Positions 8,205-17,049 of a stretch of DNA of 64,000 nucleotides are shown one piece after another. This DNA comes from Candidatus Accumulibacter phosphatis (lineage in GTDB: Bacteria > Pseudomonadota > Gammaproteobacteria > Burkholderiales > Rhodocyclaceae), in assembly GCF_012939955.1 (NCBI RefSeq), contig NZ_SPMY01000045.1:1-64000 (forward strand), given 5' to 3'. The position numbers and the translations under genes were made by a program. The notes under the pieces are model-generated. The model ran no database searches. It had not been told where the DNA came from and saw only the letters and a list, made by a program, of their open reading frames with translations. Positions within the stretch are counted from its first letter, which is position 1; every line of letters starts with the position of its first letter.

Positions 8205-9116
8205 TTACGAGAGTTCTTTGCCGTGTCGGTCGGCAAGTGGTCTTGTGGCACCGTCCAGAAAGTCGATCACCGTTTCGAAGTGGCGCTCCATTTCCGCGTA
8301 CTGATCGTGGCTGCCAGGGATCAGCAGCAAGCGTACCCGCTCATCACGGCGCCTGGCGAAAATTTCCTGCGCTTCGCTGACCGGTACCGTTTCGTCGTTT
8401 GTGCCGTGTACGAGCAGCACCGGGCAGCTTGCCGCGCGGATGGTGTGGCAGGGTGCGATGTCCGCAAAACGCTGGCCGATGACGTGCTGGACGTAGTACA
8501 GAATGTAGGCCCCCAGCGGCCAATAGGGAATCCGCCGCGCTTTCAGCCAGCGCCGCATGATCGCTGCCGGATCGGCGAAAGCGGCCAGCGTCACGGCGGC
8601 GACCAGGTCCTGTCGTTGGCTGGCGAGCAGCAAGGCCGCCGCCGCCCCGACGGAATGCCCGATGACACCAACTCGGTGTGCGTCGACTTCCGCCTGGGCG
8701 CGCAGCCAATCCACCGCGTGCGCCAGATCTTCGGCAAAGCGCGGCAGTGAAGCAAAGCTGTCGCCATCGCTGCGGCCGTGGCTGCGTGCGTCGAAGAAGA
8801 GCAGTGCGTAGCCTGCCCCGTGCAGGGGTTTGGCCAGCGGCAACATCATTTCGGCGTTGCCACCCCAGCCATGCAGGATTGCCAGTGCCGGTGCGCATTT
8901 GCCGGCCGGGATGAACCATCCGAACAGAGTCTTTCCGCGCACGCTGGAGATCGCCACCTGGCGCCACGGCAGTCCGTCGGGAACCCCGCTTTCGGCAACG
9001 CGCGGCGCGGCCAGGCTGCGGCGAATTAGGTGATTGATGGTGAGCAGGGCGACGACCGCGACCGACAGCATGGCGAGCGCCGTAGAGATGCCTTCCCAGG
9101 TGCTCGCATCACGCAT
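8205..9116 (-). CDS. Membrane-anchored alpha/beta hydrolase
   Basis: About 303 residues. An N-terminal hydrophobic segment (ISTALAMLSVAVVALLTI) is followed by an alpha/beta-hydrolase fold. Visible features are the oxyanion strand ALAILHGWGGN, the nucleophile elbow GHSVG (HRVGVIGHSVGAA), the acid in VLLVHGTNDETVP and the catalytic His in LIPGSHDQYAEM. The acyl or ester substrate cannot be read from the sequence. I chose the ATG at 9116. A second ATG at 9149 adds 11 residues without improving the anchor. It is followed at a 20-base interval by the small membrane-anchored protein and may form a two-gene operon with it. Confidence 0.85.
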   Translation of the reverse strand: MRDASTWEGISTALAMLSVAVVALLTINHLIRRSLAAPRVAESGVPDGLPWRQVAISSVRGKTLFGWFIPAGKCAPALAILHGWGGNAEMMLPLAKPLHGAGYALLFFDARSHGRSDGDSFASLPRFAEDLAHAVDWLRAQAEVDAHRVGVIGHSVGAAAALLLASQRQDLVAAVTLAAFADPAAIMRRWLKARRIPYWPLGAYILYYVQHVIGQRFADIAPCHTIRAASCPVLLVHGTNDETVPVSEAQEIFARRRDERVRLLLIPGSHDQYAEMERHFETVIDFLDGATRPLADRHGKELS

Positions 9117-9471
9117 ACTGGACGGCGTTCCCCGATTGCCAGACCGCATTGCCGCCGACGGCCGGGCTAGCCGACTTCAATCGCTTCGTCAGGGTTGGCA
9201 AATTGCGCCTGCCGCATAACGTAGGACGGGGACAGGGGGAGTTCTCGCCTAAAGTTCCGGAATTAAACATATCGTATATCAGATGTTGCTAATAGTGCAC
9301 CAACGCCGCGCCATCTGACAAAGTAGAATTTGAGCTCCCCCCGAAATTTAGTCTGCCAAGGGTGAGAGGTAGAAGTCAATCACTTTTGCAATGAAAGATG
9401 AAGATACCGGCACCCGCATACACGCCGGAGTTCAATGATGGTCTGCAATGCAGGGTGGCGGAGAGGCAACG
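9117..9471. other. Intergenic, AT-rich patch, no gene
   Basis: Between the divergent hydrolase and WGR-like genes lies an AT-richer stretch (about 9255-9370, ATTAAACATATCGTATATC). It could carry promoters for both genes, but I could not identify convincing -35/-10 pairs. No repeat or RNA gene is apparent. Confidence 0.4.
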
Positions 9472-9690
9472 ATGCGCGTTCGCTGGGAGACGAGTACCAG
9501 GTACTACGAGGTCCGCTTGGTGCGTGACCTGCTTCAGGATTGGGTGCTGATCGTCGCCAGGGGCGGCAAGACCAATCGTCTTGGTGCGCTCCGGACTCTC
9601 TTCGTATCGAGCGAAGCGGAAGGCATGAAGATAATCGAGACCATGGAGAAGGTCAGAATTCGCCGCGGGTACGTTCGGGTGCCTGTTTAG
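9472..9690 (+). CDS. Small WGR-domain-like protein
   Basis: About 72 residues, starting MRVRWETSTRYYEVRLVRDL. The pattern R(W)E..TRYYEVRLV.DL..DWVL...GGK..R.G..RT matches a stand-alone WGR domain, a small beta fold otherwise found in PARPs and in bacterial proteins that bind nucleic acids. The following S.SEAEG......E......RGY.RV is the usual C-terminus of this small bacterial family. GAGAGGCAACG lies upstream of the chosen ATG. There are no neighbours of known function; such genes are often carried on plasmids and genomic islands. Confidence 0.7.
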   Translation: MRVRWETSTRYYEVRLVRDLLQDWVLIVARGGKTNRLGALRTLFVSSEAEGMKIIETMEKVRIRRGYVRVPV

Positions 9691-10296
9691 CCGTCCGGAC
9701 CCTTCGCTTGAGCGCAAGCCTTGCCACTGTGTGTTTCACACCGGCGGTCGTGCGATGCCGGTTGCCCACACAAATCGAGGAGATCATCCCGACCTACCGG
9801 CGGATTTATCACATCCGCGACGGGCGCACTTACCAGGGGTAGAACAAGCAGTTGTGTCACCAGCCTCCACCTTGGAGCAAGCGGGAGCTTCATTTGCTCA
9901 TCCACTTGCGCAGCAGGCGCTTTTTTAGGGAGGCGCGTTCCTGCGGATTGCGTCCCTTGTGGTTGGCGATGCGATCCGCCGTTGTGACCGGACGCTTGAT
10001 GGGCCAGAGTAGGGGCGGCCAGTCATCATTCGCCGCCGTCGAGGCCTCCATGGCACAAGCTGTCTGGGGACAGCGCCGTCAATTGCGATAGCGTTGCCTG
10101 TACCTCTTACAGATTGGCCATCATGTGGAAACCTGCTCATCCAGATCGCTGGCCAGCTCGAATAGATAGTGCGTGACCGAAAACCCCTTGATCTGAACAG
10201 CAGCAAGGGATTGGGCGGATCTCCAAGCGATGAGCCGAAGAGTACAAACCGACGAGTTTTTGGAGGCAAGCGACGCGAGTTGTCGAGAATACCCAA
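9691..10296. other. 600-base stretch without an intact gene
   Basis: Short frames on both strands lack ribosome sites and motifs. A 27-residue tail ending at 9842 on the plus strand (EEIIPTYRRIYHIRDGRTY) looks protein-like and may be a remnant, but I cannot assign it. The last 100 or so bases probably belong to the left flank of the transposase remnant starting at 10297. Confidence 0.4.
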
Positions 10297-10710
10297 ATGC
10301 ACATTGGCGAAGTCGATGTTTCCCATATTGTTCTTGACGCCAAGTCGCGCGACGACATCCCGCAGATTCTGCGAGGTTTGCAGTACCTCTACCAAGATCC
10401 AGGCAAGCGGGCAAAGCTCTTCCAGTTGCTTGAATCAGGCATGGCCCCGAAGGTCGACAAACGGACGGGGCGTCCCGGGATGACGCTCTGGTCGATCTTC
10501 GTCTGCGGAGTGATCCGGCTTGACTTGAACATCGACTACGACCGTCTGCATGAGTTGGTCAATCAGCACAACACCATTCGGCAGATGCTCGGGCATGGGT
10601 TGTTCGACCCGACGTCGTACCACTACCAAACACTGAAGGACAACGTCACCTTATTCACGCCGGAACTGCTGAACAAGATCAACCAGATCGTCGTGGATCG
10701 AGGCCATCGA
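10297..10710 (+). pseudogene. N-terminal half of ISNCY-family transposase
   Basis: The frame starts MHIGEVDVSHIVLDAKSRDD and continues IPQILRGLQYLYQD, KRTGRPGMTLWSIFVCGVIR, NIDYDRLHELVNQHNTIRQM and FTPELLNKINQIVVDRGH. This is the conserved N-terminus of the ISNCY (IS1202-like) transposase. About 135 residues remain of an expected 450 or so. The catalytic DDE part is missing and the frame runs directly into an unrelated fragment at about 10697. I see no terminal inverted repeats. This is a deletion remnant, not an active element. Confidence 0.75.
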
Positions 10711-11080
10711 TCGCCTGTGCCGGTCACAGAGCAAGGCGGGTCGGCATGTCGCCGCTTTCAACCCGGTCACCGCGGAGAACGTCGCTCTGTTCACCTCGCT
10801 GCTCGCCGGCGAGTTCGCCATCAATGGCTTCCGCAAGCGCGATCTTCAGGGCAAACTTTACTCCGCCCCTGCCAACAACCCCGCCGAAATCAAGCGGCGC
10901 ACGCATCGAACCAGCCGCCTGATCGCCAAACTGCGCGGCCATGGCTTGATCGCCAAGGTCACCAACTCTCGTCTCTACCGGGTCACGCAAAACGGCGTGA
11001 AAGCAATGTGGGCCGCCGTCCGCTGCCGCCGTATCGACTTTCCAGCCGCCTTCAACAGGTCAGAATCATTCGCGCAATAG
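10697..11080 (+). pseudogene. C-terminal winged-helix-like fragment fused to transposase remnant
   Basis: In a frame offset from the transposase, 127 codons read FNPVTAENVALFTSLLAGEF, then GFRKRDLQGKLYSA, RLIAKLRGHGLIAKVTNSRL and YRVTQNGVKAMWAAV, ending in TAG. The helix-turn-helix/wing pattern (..LRGHGLI.K......YRVT..G) is like the C-terminal domain of a larger protein family that I cannot name with confidence. It lacks any start of its own. It looks like the surviving end of a gene joined to the ISNCY remnant by deletion. Confidence 0.55.
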
Positions 11081-11263
11081 AGACAAGTCCTGCGGGGGAA
11101 TTTCACAGGAACTACCCAGTAGCGCGACGCCCTTCTTGATCTCGTCATCCCAGCAGCGGAGGAAGATCGCGCCGTCAGCGCGCACGGCGCCCCAGCTCCA
11201 CATGCGGTTGCAGAGAGGGGCCTTCAGAACCTTTGCGAAGTGCTCGGTAATGGGACGAGGCAT
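11066..11263 (-). pseudogene. N-terminal fragment of a conserved hypothetical protein
   Basis: From ATG 11263 the minus strand reads MPRPITEHFAKVLKAPLCNR then MWSWGAVRADGAIFLRCWDD. This resembles the start of a widespread restriction-like/hypothetical family beginning M.R.ITEHF..V...PL.N.RWSWGA....G.VFLRVWQD. After about 45 residues the similarity stops and the frame ends in the 3' end of the opposite-strand fragment. Intact members are roughly 180-200 residues, so this is truncated. Confidence 0.55.
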
Positions 11264-11276
11264 CGTGCGACTCCGA

Positions 11277-12218
11277 TCACACCCACCAGTAGCGCACAAT
11301 GTGAAAGAAGATCGGCGCCGAGAAGCTGATCGAATCGACACGGTCGAGCATGCCGCCGTGCCCTTCGATGAGGGTGCCCCAGTCCTTCACACCACGGTCG
11401 CGCTTGATGGCCGAGAGCACGAAGCCACCGAAGAAGCCGACGATGTTGATGGTCAGCGCCACCAGTGCCGCCTGCCAGACGTTGAAAGGCGTCAACCAGT
11501 ACAGGGCGGCACCCAGGACGGTCGAGGTGAGTAGGCCACCGACCAGCCCTTCGAGCGTCTTCGACGGGGAGATCGCCGGTGCCAGCTTGCGCTTGCCAAA
11601 GAGCTTGCCGCAAACGTACTGGAACACGTCGCTCGACTGCACGGTGAGCACCAGGAAGATGATCAGCTGCGCGTTGCGGCCATCGAACCCGGGAATCTCC
11701 AGCGTCAGCAGCGCCGGCACGTGCGAAATGCAATACACGCAGATCATCAGCCCCCATTGCACCTTGGCGGCACGCTCGAGAAAGCGCTCGGCGTCGCTGC
11801 ACAGCGTCGCCGAGATCGGCAGCAGCAGGAAGGCATAGACCGGGATCAGGATACTGAACAGTCCGTACCAGTCGATGGCGATGAGCACGTACTGGGCGGG
11901 CAGGAAAAAGAAGAAACACCACATCAGGGCGTGGTGGTCGCCGCGCCGGGTATGGGTGAGCGAGATGTACTCGCGCAGCGCCTGGAAGGAGATCAGCCCG
12001 AAGAGGACGATGATGCCGCCCTCGCCGATCCAGAAGGCCACCGCCAGTACGCCCACCATCCACCACCAGGCGTTGATGCGCGCGTTGAGGTTGTCGATGA
12101 CCGCGCCCGAGGCGTCGGGCGCCAGCCGCCACTTGAGTACGGCGGCAATGCCGCTGGCGACAGCCAGGGCGGCGAAAACCGCAGCAAAGACATTGAACAC
12201 GGTGTGATCGGGGCTCAT
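11277..12218 (-). CDS. CdsA-like phosphatidate cytidylyltransferase
   Basis: About 313 residues, an integral membrane enzyme that should make CDP-diacylglycerol from phosphatidate and CTP. The C-terminal signature is intact: S-x-I-K-R-x(4)-K-D-x-G..I-x-G-H-G-G-M-L-D-R-x-D (SAIKRDRGVKDWGTLIEGHG then GMLDRVD). Eight or so hydrophobic helices precede it. The ATG at 12218 follows a ribosome-like site and lies 13 bases after the acyltransferase stop. It is the last gene of a six-gene minus-strand phospholipid cluster. This is probably a paralogue of the main CdsA, which is normally near dxr/bamA, so a specialised lipid role is likely. Confidence 0.88.
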   Translation of the reverse strand: MSPDHTVFNVFAAVFAALAVASGIAAVLKWRLAPDASGAVIDNLNARINAWWWMVGVLAVAFWIGEGGIIVLFGLISFQALREYISLTHTRRGDHHALMWCFFFFLPAQYVLIAIDWYGLFSILIPVYAFLLLPISATLCSDAERFLERAAKVQWGLMICVYCISHVPALLTLEIPGFDGRNAQLIIFLVLTVQSSDVFQYVCGKLFGKRKLAPAISPSKTLEGLVGGLLTSTVLGAALYWLTPFNVWQAALVALTINIVGFFGGFVLSAIKRDRGVKDWGTLIEGHGGMLDRVDSISFSAPIFFHIVRYWWV

Positions 12219-12231
12219 CGCGGGTCCTGGG

Positions 12232-12852
12232 TCAGTTCGCCGGCGGGGCGAGGTCGAGCAGCGCGTGGCGGGCGCGGTCAAGGAATTCGCCCTTGCTTTC
12301 GCCCGGTGTCAGCGTCAGAGGTGCGCCAAAAGTCAGCGTGCAGAGAAGCGGCACCGGCACTAGCGCCCCCTTGGGCATCACCCGGCCGAGGTTCTCGATC
12401 CACACCGGCACAAACTCCACCGGCGGCATCGCTTGCGCGAGATGGAAAATCCCGCTCTTGAAGGGGAGCAGCGCCTCGCCAAGATTGCGCGTGCCCTCGG
12501 GGAACAAAATCAGGGAGTTGCCGGCCTGTAGCGCAGCGGCCATCTGCGCGACCGGATCCGGGCCCTCCCGCCCAGGCCGGCGGTCCACCAGCACGGCCTG
12601 GAAGACCTTGTTGATTAGCCAGCTCTTGAAGCGGCTATCAAGCCAGTAGTCCGCCCCGGCGACCGGGCGCGTCTGACGGCGCAACGCGGCCGGCAACGCC
12701 GCCCAGATCAAGACGAAATCGCCATGGCTGCGGTGGTTGGCAAAATACACGCGCAGCTTCGCTTCGGGCTCGCAGTTCTGCCACAGCGGGCGCACGCCGG
12801 TGAGCAGCTTGGCAAAGTTGCACAACAGCAGGCCAAACAGTTTTTCGATCAT
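12232..12852 (-). CDS. PlsC-like 1-acylglycerol-3-phosphate acyltransferase
   Basis: 206 residues with the glycerolipid acyltransferase blocks: block I NHRSHGD (catalytic His and Asp, an N-H-x(4)-D variant), block III FPEGTRN and a following Pro-rich segment (VEFVPVWIENLGRVMPKG). It should acylate lysophosphatidate or a related lysolipid at the inner membrane. A short hydrophobic N-terminus (IEKLFGLLLCNFAKLL) fits peripheral membrane binding. It sits between the small membrane protein (36 bases upstream) and the CdsA-like enzyme, whose substrate phosphatidate it would supply. Other lysolipids cannot be excluded. Confidence 0.88.
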   Translation of the reverse strand: MIEKLFGLLLCNFAKLLTGVRPLWQNCEPEAKLRVYFANHRSHGDFVLIWAALPAALRRQTRPVAGADYWLDSRFKSWLINKVFQAVLVDRRPGREGPDPVAQMAAALQAGNSLILFPEGTRNLGEALLPFKSGIFHLAQAMPPVEFVPVWIENLGRVMPKGALVPVPLLCTLTFGAPLTLTPGESKGEFLDRARHALLDLAPPAN

Positions 12853-12887
12853 CGCTCGTCGCTTCGCAAAAAAGTACAGTCAGGCAG

Positions 12888-13335
12888 TCAGGGCCAGAGG
12901 GCAATGACGGTGAAGCCCAGTTGCAGGGTCGCGCAGGCAGCCTGCCAGATCAGCAGCCGGATGGCGCCGCGTCGCCGTTCGGCAAGATCCGCTGCGACTG
13001 AAGCGGCCGCGGGCTTTTGTCGACCGACACACGCATCGAACGCTGCCAGATCGGCAGCCGCTGCCAGCGGATGATGCCAGCGCGAGGCCCAGAAGTGGAA
13101 GATGCCGGCGTCGAAACGCACGCGCTGTGCAAAAAAACGCCTGCGCCGCGGCCATCACGACCGCGCCGACGAGCGCCGGCGAATGCACGGCATGCCCCAG
13201 CAGCCAGACAAGCGCGGTGATCAGCAGCGTCATGCCGCTCACCCAGGCCAGGGTCCGGCCGCTGTCGAGCAGACCGGCGGTGACGGCAGCATCGGCGGCG
13301 AGGCGGGGCATGAGTTCATCGTCATCATTGCCCAT
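12888..13335 (-). CDS. Small membrane protein of phospholipid cluster, homopolymer frameshift
   Basis: Starts MGNDDDELMPRLAADAAVTA at 13335, overlapping the phosphatase gene by 11 bases. A hydrophobic hairpin follows (GMTLLITALVWLLGHAVH, ALVGAVVMAAAQAFF). At A7 on the plus strand (13131-13137) the frame is lost. With six bases it continues AQRVRFDAGIFHFWASRW and then another hydrophobic segment (LLIWQAACATLQLGFTVIAL) ending at 12888. The restored protein is about 148 residues with two or three membrane helices and a central amphipathic part. I do not recognise the family. Its conserved position between lipid enzymes suggests an accessory subunit. Confidence 0.65.
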
Positions 13336-14644
13336 CGGACAACTCCTTGAGCAGCGTCAAGTGTGCCTCGGAAAACACGACCTGCGGTCGCGCCGCCCTG
13401 ATCCGGGCGATCGCCGCATCGACCGAGTCGCAGCGGCCGCTTTGCAGCAGCCAGGCGGCGACGCTGAGCGCGCTGCGCGAATAGCCCAGCGCGCAGCACA
13501 CCAGGACCCGGTCGCCGTTGGCCACGGCGGTGTCCAGTGTCGCTGCGGCATGGCGCAAGGTCGCCAGTGACGGCAAGGCCAGATCGAGCATCGGCACGCT
13601 GTACGCGCGCGCCGCCCCGCGTGGCGTATTGAATTCGGCGGTGACATCGACGACGGCATCGAAGCGCTCCCGGGCCAGTTCGGCGGCGGTCGGCAGGCGA
13701 CCCAGCCAGAGCGTATCGGCGACCCGATCGGGCTCGGGTTTTCGCCAGGTCCATAGCCGGCTGTTGATCCATGCCCCCAGCCGGTACGGCGCCAGCAGCC
13801 AGCGTACGGCGAAGCTCTGACGGCCGTCGTGCTTCTGAAAGCCGCCGGCACCGGCCCAGGCATAGTTGGCCGCCACCAGTGCCAGGGCCGTCGCCGGCCA
13901 CGCGGCCAGCAGCGCCCAGCCGCCCTGCACCGCCATCAGCAGGCAGATCATGGCGCCGCAAAAATAGCCCAGGCTCAGGCGCGCTCGCCTGCCCTCCCCC
14001 TTGCCAGGCGGCCACAGCGGCGGCCTACCCCGGTCGGGCCACAGCCACAGGCACAGCAGCCCCGCCAGCAGGCCGGTGGGCAGGTCAAAGAAATGGTGTT
14101 GCCAGGTGGTCAGCACCGAGGCCGCCACCAGCAGCGCCCAGGCATTCCAGACCATGCGGCGGCCGGGCGAAGCGCGGCGCACGAGCACCCACCAGATGAT
14201 CACCAGCAGACTGATATGCAGTGACGGCGCCTGGTTGTAGGGCAGATCGAAGCCGGCAAGGGCATCGAAAAGCGTGCCGAAGACACCGTCGGCGGCGGGT
14301 TTTTCGCCCGAAAAGCGCAAGGGGAAGAGCACGAAACAGGTCACCGAGATGAGTTGCGCGCTGAGCAGGCGCAGGCCGTGGTGATTGACTTCGCGCGGCG
14401 TGCGACAGGCCAGGAAGGACAAGCCGTACATCAGGTCGATGGACCAGTAGGGCACGATGGTCCACGGCAGGAAGGGAATCGCCCGCTCCCAGCCGAAAAC
14501 GATGCTCGCGCTCACTCCGCGGCTGGCCGCCAGCTGGTTGGTCCAGCCGTAGCTCAGGAAGAACAGCGGCGCCAGCAACAGCAGCCAGGCGACGCTGTGC
14601 TGCCAGCGGATCGGCCCGAGCGGAGCGGAGCCGACGCTGTTCAT
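13325..14644 (-). CDS. PAP2-type phosphatase fused to dual-specificity phosphatase
   Basis: 439 residues, two domains. Residues about 1-290 are a multi-helix PAP2/inositol-phosphorylceramide-synthase-like membrane domain, with QAPSLHISLLVIIWW and a later HHFFDLPTG. These correspond to the SxxxH and HxxxD parts of the phosphatase site. Residues about 310-439 are a cytoplasmic dual-specificity phosphatase domain with the CX5R loop VLVCCALGYSRSA and an upstream FDAVVDVTAEFNTP. The pair could dephosphorylate a phosphatidylglycerol-phosphate-like or inositol-phosphate-like intermediate. The start ATG overlaps the previous stop as ATGA, so translation is coupled to the hydrolase-methyltransferase. 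The exact lipid substrate is unknown. Confidence 0.85.
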   Translation of the reverse strand: MNSVGSAPLGPIRWQHSVAWLLLLAPLFFLSYGWTNQLAASRGVSASIVFGWERAIPFLPWTIVPYWSIDLMYGLSFLACRTPREVNHHGLRLLSAQLISVTCFVLFPLRFSGEKPAADGVFGTLFDALAGFDLPYNQAPSLHISLLVIIWWVLVRRASPGRRMVWNAWALLVAASVLTTWQHHFFDLPTGLLAGLLCLWLWPDRGRPPLWPPGKGEGRRARLSLGYFCGAMICLLMAVQGGWALLAAWPATALALVAANYAWAGAGGFQKHDGRQSFAVRWLLAPYRLGAWINSRLWTWRKPEPDRVADTLWLGRLPTAAELARERFDAVVDVTAEFNTPRGAARAYSVPMLDLALPSLATLRHAAATLDTAVANGDRVLVCCALGYSRSALSVAAWLLQSGRCDSVDAAIARIRAARPQVVFSEAHLTLLKELSDGQ

Positions 14645-16431
14645 GCCGCCTTGCGACGCGCGATCGAGACGGTAAAGATGCCCCATTCATCGATGCGTTG
14701 CCCGATTTTCTCGAAGCCCGCTTCGCGCACCAGCTGGTCCATTTCGGCTTGCGTGCGCCGGCGCATCACCCAGGCCTCACCCTGGCGATGGCTGGTCAGC
14801 GCGCGGGCGATCATCTCCAGTTGCGGATGCCAGGGCTGGCCGGTGTAGATGAGATAACCCCCCGCCTCGACCGCCCTCGCCATGCCGCCCAGAGAAGCAC
14901 GGACCAGGTCGTTGGACGGGAACAGCTCGTACAGGCCGGAGACGATGCCAATCGTGGTCCCTGGCTGCGCGCCGGCCACCGACTCGCTGTCGAAGGCGTC
15001 GCCCTCGTCAAAGCGAGCGATGCCGGCCAGGTTCTTCTCCGCGATCAGGCGGCGACCGTCGCGCACGTTGATGGTCGAGTAGTCGCGCAGCAGCACGCTT
15101 TCCGGAGCTGTGCCTTCGGCCATCAGGGCGTCGAGCACATAGCGGCCGTGGCCGGCGGCAATGTCGAGCACGCGCACCGCTGCGCCGTCAGCACGCAAGC
15201 GGGCCATGGCGTCGCGGATCAGCTCCTCGAGATGCAGCTTGCGCTGGCGAATGCCGCGCCAGCCGATCGCGTCGAGGTAGTTGCGGTCCACCATGCGGCC
15301 GATGAAGCCCGCGCCCCTGGCCTCGTTGCGATACACGTAGTCGAGCGTGCTGCCCGAATCGAAACCGGTGCGATGCCCCAAGGACACGCCGTCCGACACC
15401 ATGCCGGCCCAGCGCAGGCTTTTGCGGTACATCTTCCACCACCAGCCCTTGAAGCTTCCTTCGGGCAGCGGAGCGGCCAGCGTCTGCGCCTCGTCGAAAG
15501 TGGTCCCGGCCTTGTCGGCATCGTTCAGGTCAAGTGTCGGCGCGGGGCTGTCGAACTGGCGCAGAATGAAGCCGCGCACCAGCGCGATCGCCCGCTCCCG
15601 ATCGGCTTCGCCCAGGGTGTCGTGGAAGAAACCCTCAAGCACATGCTTTTCCTTCACCGTGCTGCCGAGGCGATCAAAGAAATCGTGCTGGGGCTGATCA
15701 TGCACCACCCAGTCCGCCCCCGAGATCAGCATCTGCGTCGGGATGGTGATCGCGGCCGCATCGGCCACCACGCGCTCGGCAGCCTCGTACAGGGCGAGCA
15801 GGATATTGACCGAAATGGCGCGCGTGATCAGCGGATCGGCAGCAAAGCTGGCCTGCCGCGCCGGATCGTGAGTCAGAAACTTCGCCTTCACATAACTGTT
15901 GACGAAGAAATTGCCGCGCAGCCTCTGCAGCAGACGCAGCCCCGGCCGCGCGAAAGGCACGTAGAGTTTCACCTTGAAAGCCGGCGAGGCGAGCACCAGC
16001 GCGCGGACCTGCGGCGCGTAGTCGTGCGCCCAGGTTGCGATCGTCACCGCCCCCACGCTCTGGGCCAGCACCACCATCTCCTGCGGCGCCACGCCATGGG
16101 CGTTGTGAAGGTGGTCGACAAAAGTCTGCACATCACGCACCGAGGTGGCAAAGCTCGGCGAGAAACCGCGCTCGCCAGGCGAGCGGCCATGCCCGCGGGC
16201 ATCCCAGGCAAAAACATCAAAATCCGGAAGATCCAGTTCATCCACCAGATGTGCCATGCGCCCGGAATGCTCATGACCGCGATGGAACATCACCACCGTG
16301 CCCCGGCGCGTGCCGCTGGCCGGCCAGTGGCGGTAGAACAGCTCGACACCGTCGTCGGTCGCGAAACGGCTTTCGATCACCGGACCTTCGTCCAGTCGAT
16401 GCACGGAATTCATCCCCATCCTCACCCTCAT
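14641..16431 (-). CDS. Alpha/beta hydrolase fused to SAM-dependent methyltransferase
   Basis: 596 residues. The N-terminal 290 or so form a monoacylglycerol-lipase-like (S33) hydrolase, with oxyanion segment VMFHRGHEHSGR, AWDARGHGRS, nucleophile elbow LAQSVGAVT (A-x-S-x-G variant), acid in LISGADWVVHD and His in GFFHDTLGE. A linker (about 330-400) leads to a class I methyltransferase with motif I VLDIAAGHGRYVLDAL and a later GLYELFPSNDLV. The ATG at 16431 overlaps the phosphatidyltransferase stop as ATGA. Fusion of lipase and methyltransferase within a phospholipid operon suggests removal of an acyl chain and methylation of a head group or acyl intermediate. That is inference. Confidence 0.85.
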   Translation of the reverse strand: MRVRMGMNSVHRLDEGPVIESRFATDDGVELFYRHWPASGTRRGTVVMFHRGHEHSGRMAHLVDELDLPDFDVFAWDARGHGRSPGERGFSPSFATSVRDVQTFVDHLHNAHGVAPQEMVVLAQSVGAVTIATWAHDYAPQVRALVLASPAFKVKLYVPFARPGLRLLQRLRGNFFVNSYVKAKFLTHDPARQASFAADPLITRAISVNILLALYEAAERVVADAAAITIPTQMLISGADWVVHDQPQHDFFDRLGSTVKEKHVLEGFFHDTLGEADRERAIALVRGFILRQFDSPAPTLDLNDADKAGTTFDEAQTLAAPLPEGSFKGWWWKMYRKSLRWAGMVSDGVSLGHRTGFDSGSTLDYVYRNEARGAGFIGRMVDRNYLDAIGWRGIRQRKLHLEELIRDAMARLRADGAAVRVLDIAAGHGRYVLDALMAEGTAPESVLLRDYSTINVRDGRRLIAEKNLAGIARFDEGDAFDSESVAGAQPGTTIGIVSGLYELFPSNDLVRASLGGMARAVEAGGYLIYTGQPWHPQLEMIARALTSHRQGEAWVMRRRTQAEMDQLVREAGFEKIGQRIDEWGIFTVSIARRKAA

Positions 16432-17049
16432 CCTTGTTGTTGCCTGCGGATCTCGGACAGGCCGGCGCGCACGCGATTGATGATGTTCGCCACCATGAGC
16501 AGCGCGATGGCCGGCATCAGCCAGGCCAGCCAGGCCGGCAACTGCCCCGCCAGCCCCAGCCACAGGCCGAGCGCGCCAAACACGAAAGCCCGGTCGCTTT
16601 TCCCCATCGGCCCTTCGTAGCGGCGCGATGCACCGACCATCGGTCCCAGCGCGCCGGCCATCTCCGATACCGCCGCCAGCCAGATCACCAGCCCCACGCT
16701 CAAAGCGCCAAAAGGCGCCACGAAAGCAAAAGGCAGGTAGAGCGCCGCATCCGAGATGACATCAGTCAACTCATTGAGATACGCCCCCAGCGTCGACCTC
16801 TGCCCATGCTCGCGCGCCAGCATGCCGTCGATGGCATTGAGTGCCATGCGTAGAAACAACCAGATCGGCAAGGCCAGATACGCCGCCCCCCCCGGGCTGA
16901 AAAATTGCCAGCAGCAGGCCAAGGGCCAGCGAAAGCGCCATCGCCAACAGCGTCACCGCATTGGCCGTCACACCGGCGGCGGCCAAACGTGTGGCCAGCG
17001 GCCGGAGCAGGCTCTGGAAACGGGGTTTGATGTCGTAGATGGAAAGCAT
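16428..17049 (-). CDS. CDP-alcohol phosphatidyltransferase, homopolymer frameshift
   Basis: First gene of the phospholipid cluster. It starts MLSIYDIKPRFQSLLRPLAT at 17049 and is hydrophobic throughout. The family motif is DG-x2-AR-x8-G-x3-[N]-x3-D-x3-D, here IDGMLAREHGQRSTLGAYLN then ELTDVISDA. The first Asp of the usual D-x2-DG is Asn. The enzyme would displace CMP from CDP-diacylglycerol with an alcohol. The frame is broken at G8 on this strand (plus-strand C8, 16886-16893). Seven G gives FQPGGAAYLALPIWLFLRMA. The restored protein is about 206 residues, normal for the family. Because the rest is perfectly conserved, I read the shift as a sequence error. Confidence 0.75.

Noticed and set aside
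7246-8304. 352-codon plus-strand open frame
   Set aside because: Antisense to the membrane-anchored protein gene and to the decayed methyltransferase; no motif.
14698-16620. Very long plus-strand open frame opposite the hydrolase-methyltransferase gene
   Set aside because: His/Arg/Gln-rich composition, no motif, and fully opposite a gene with clear hydrolase and methyltransferase motifs; a GC-bias shadow.
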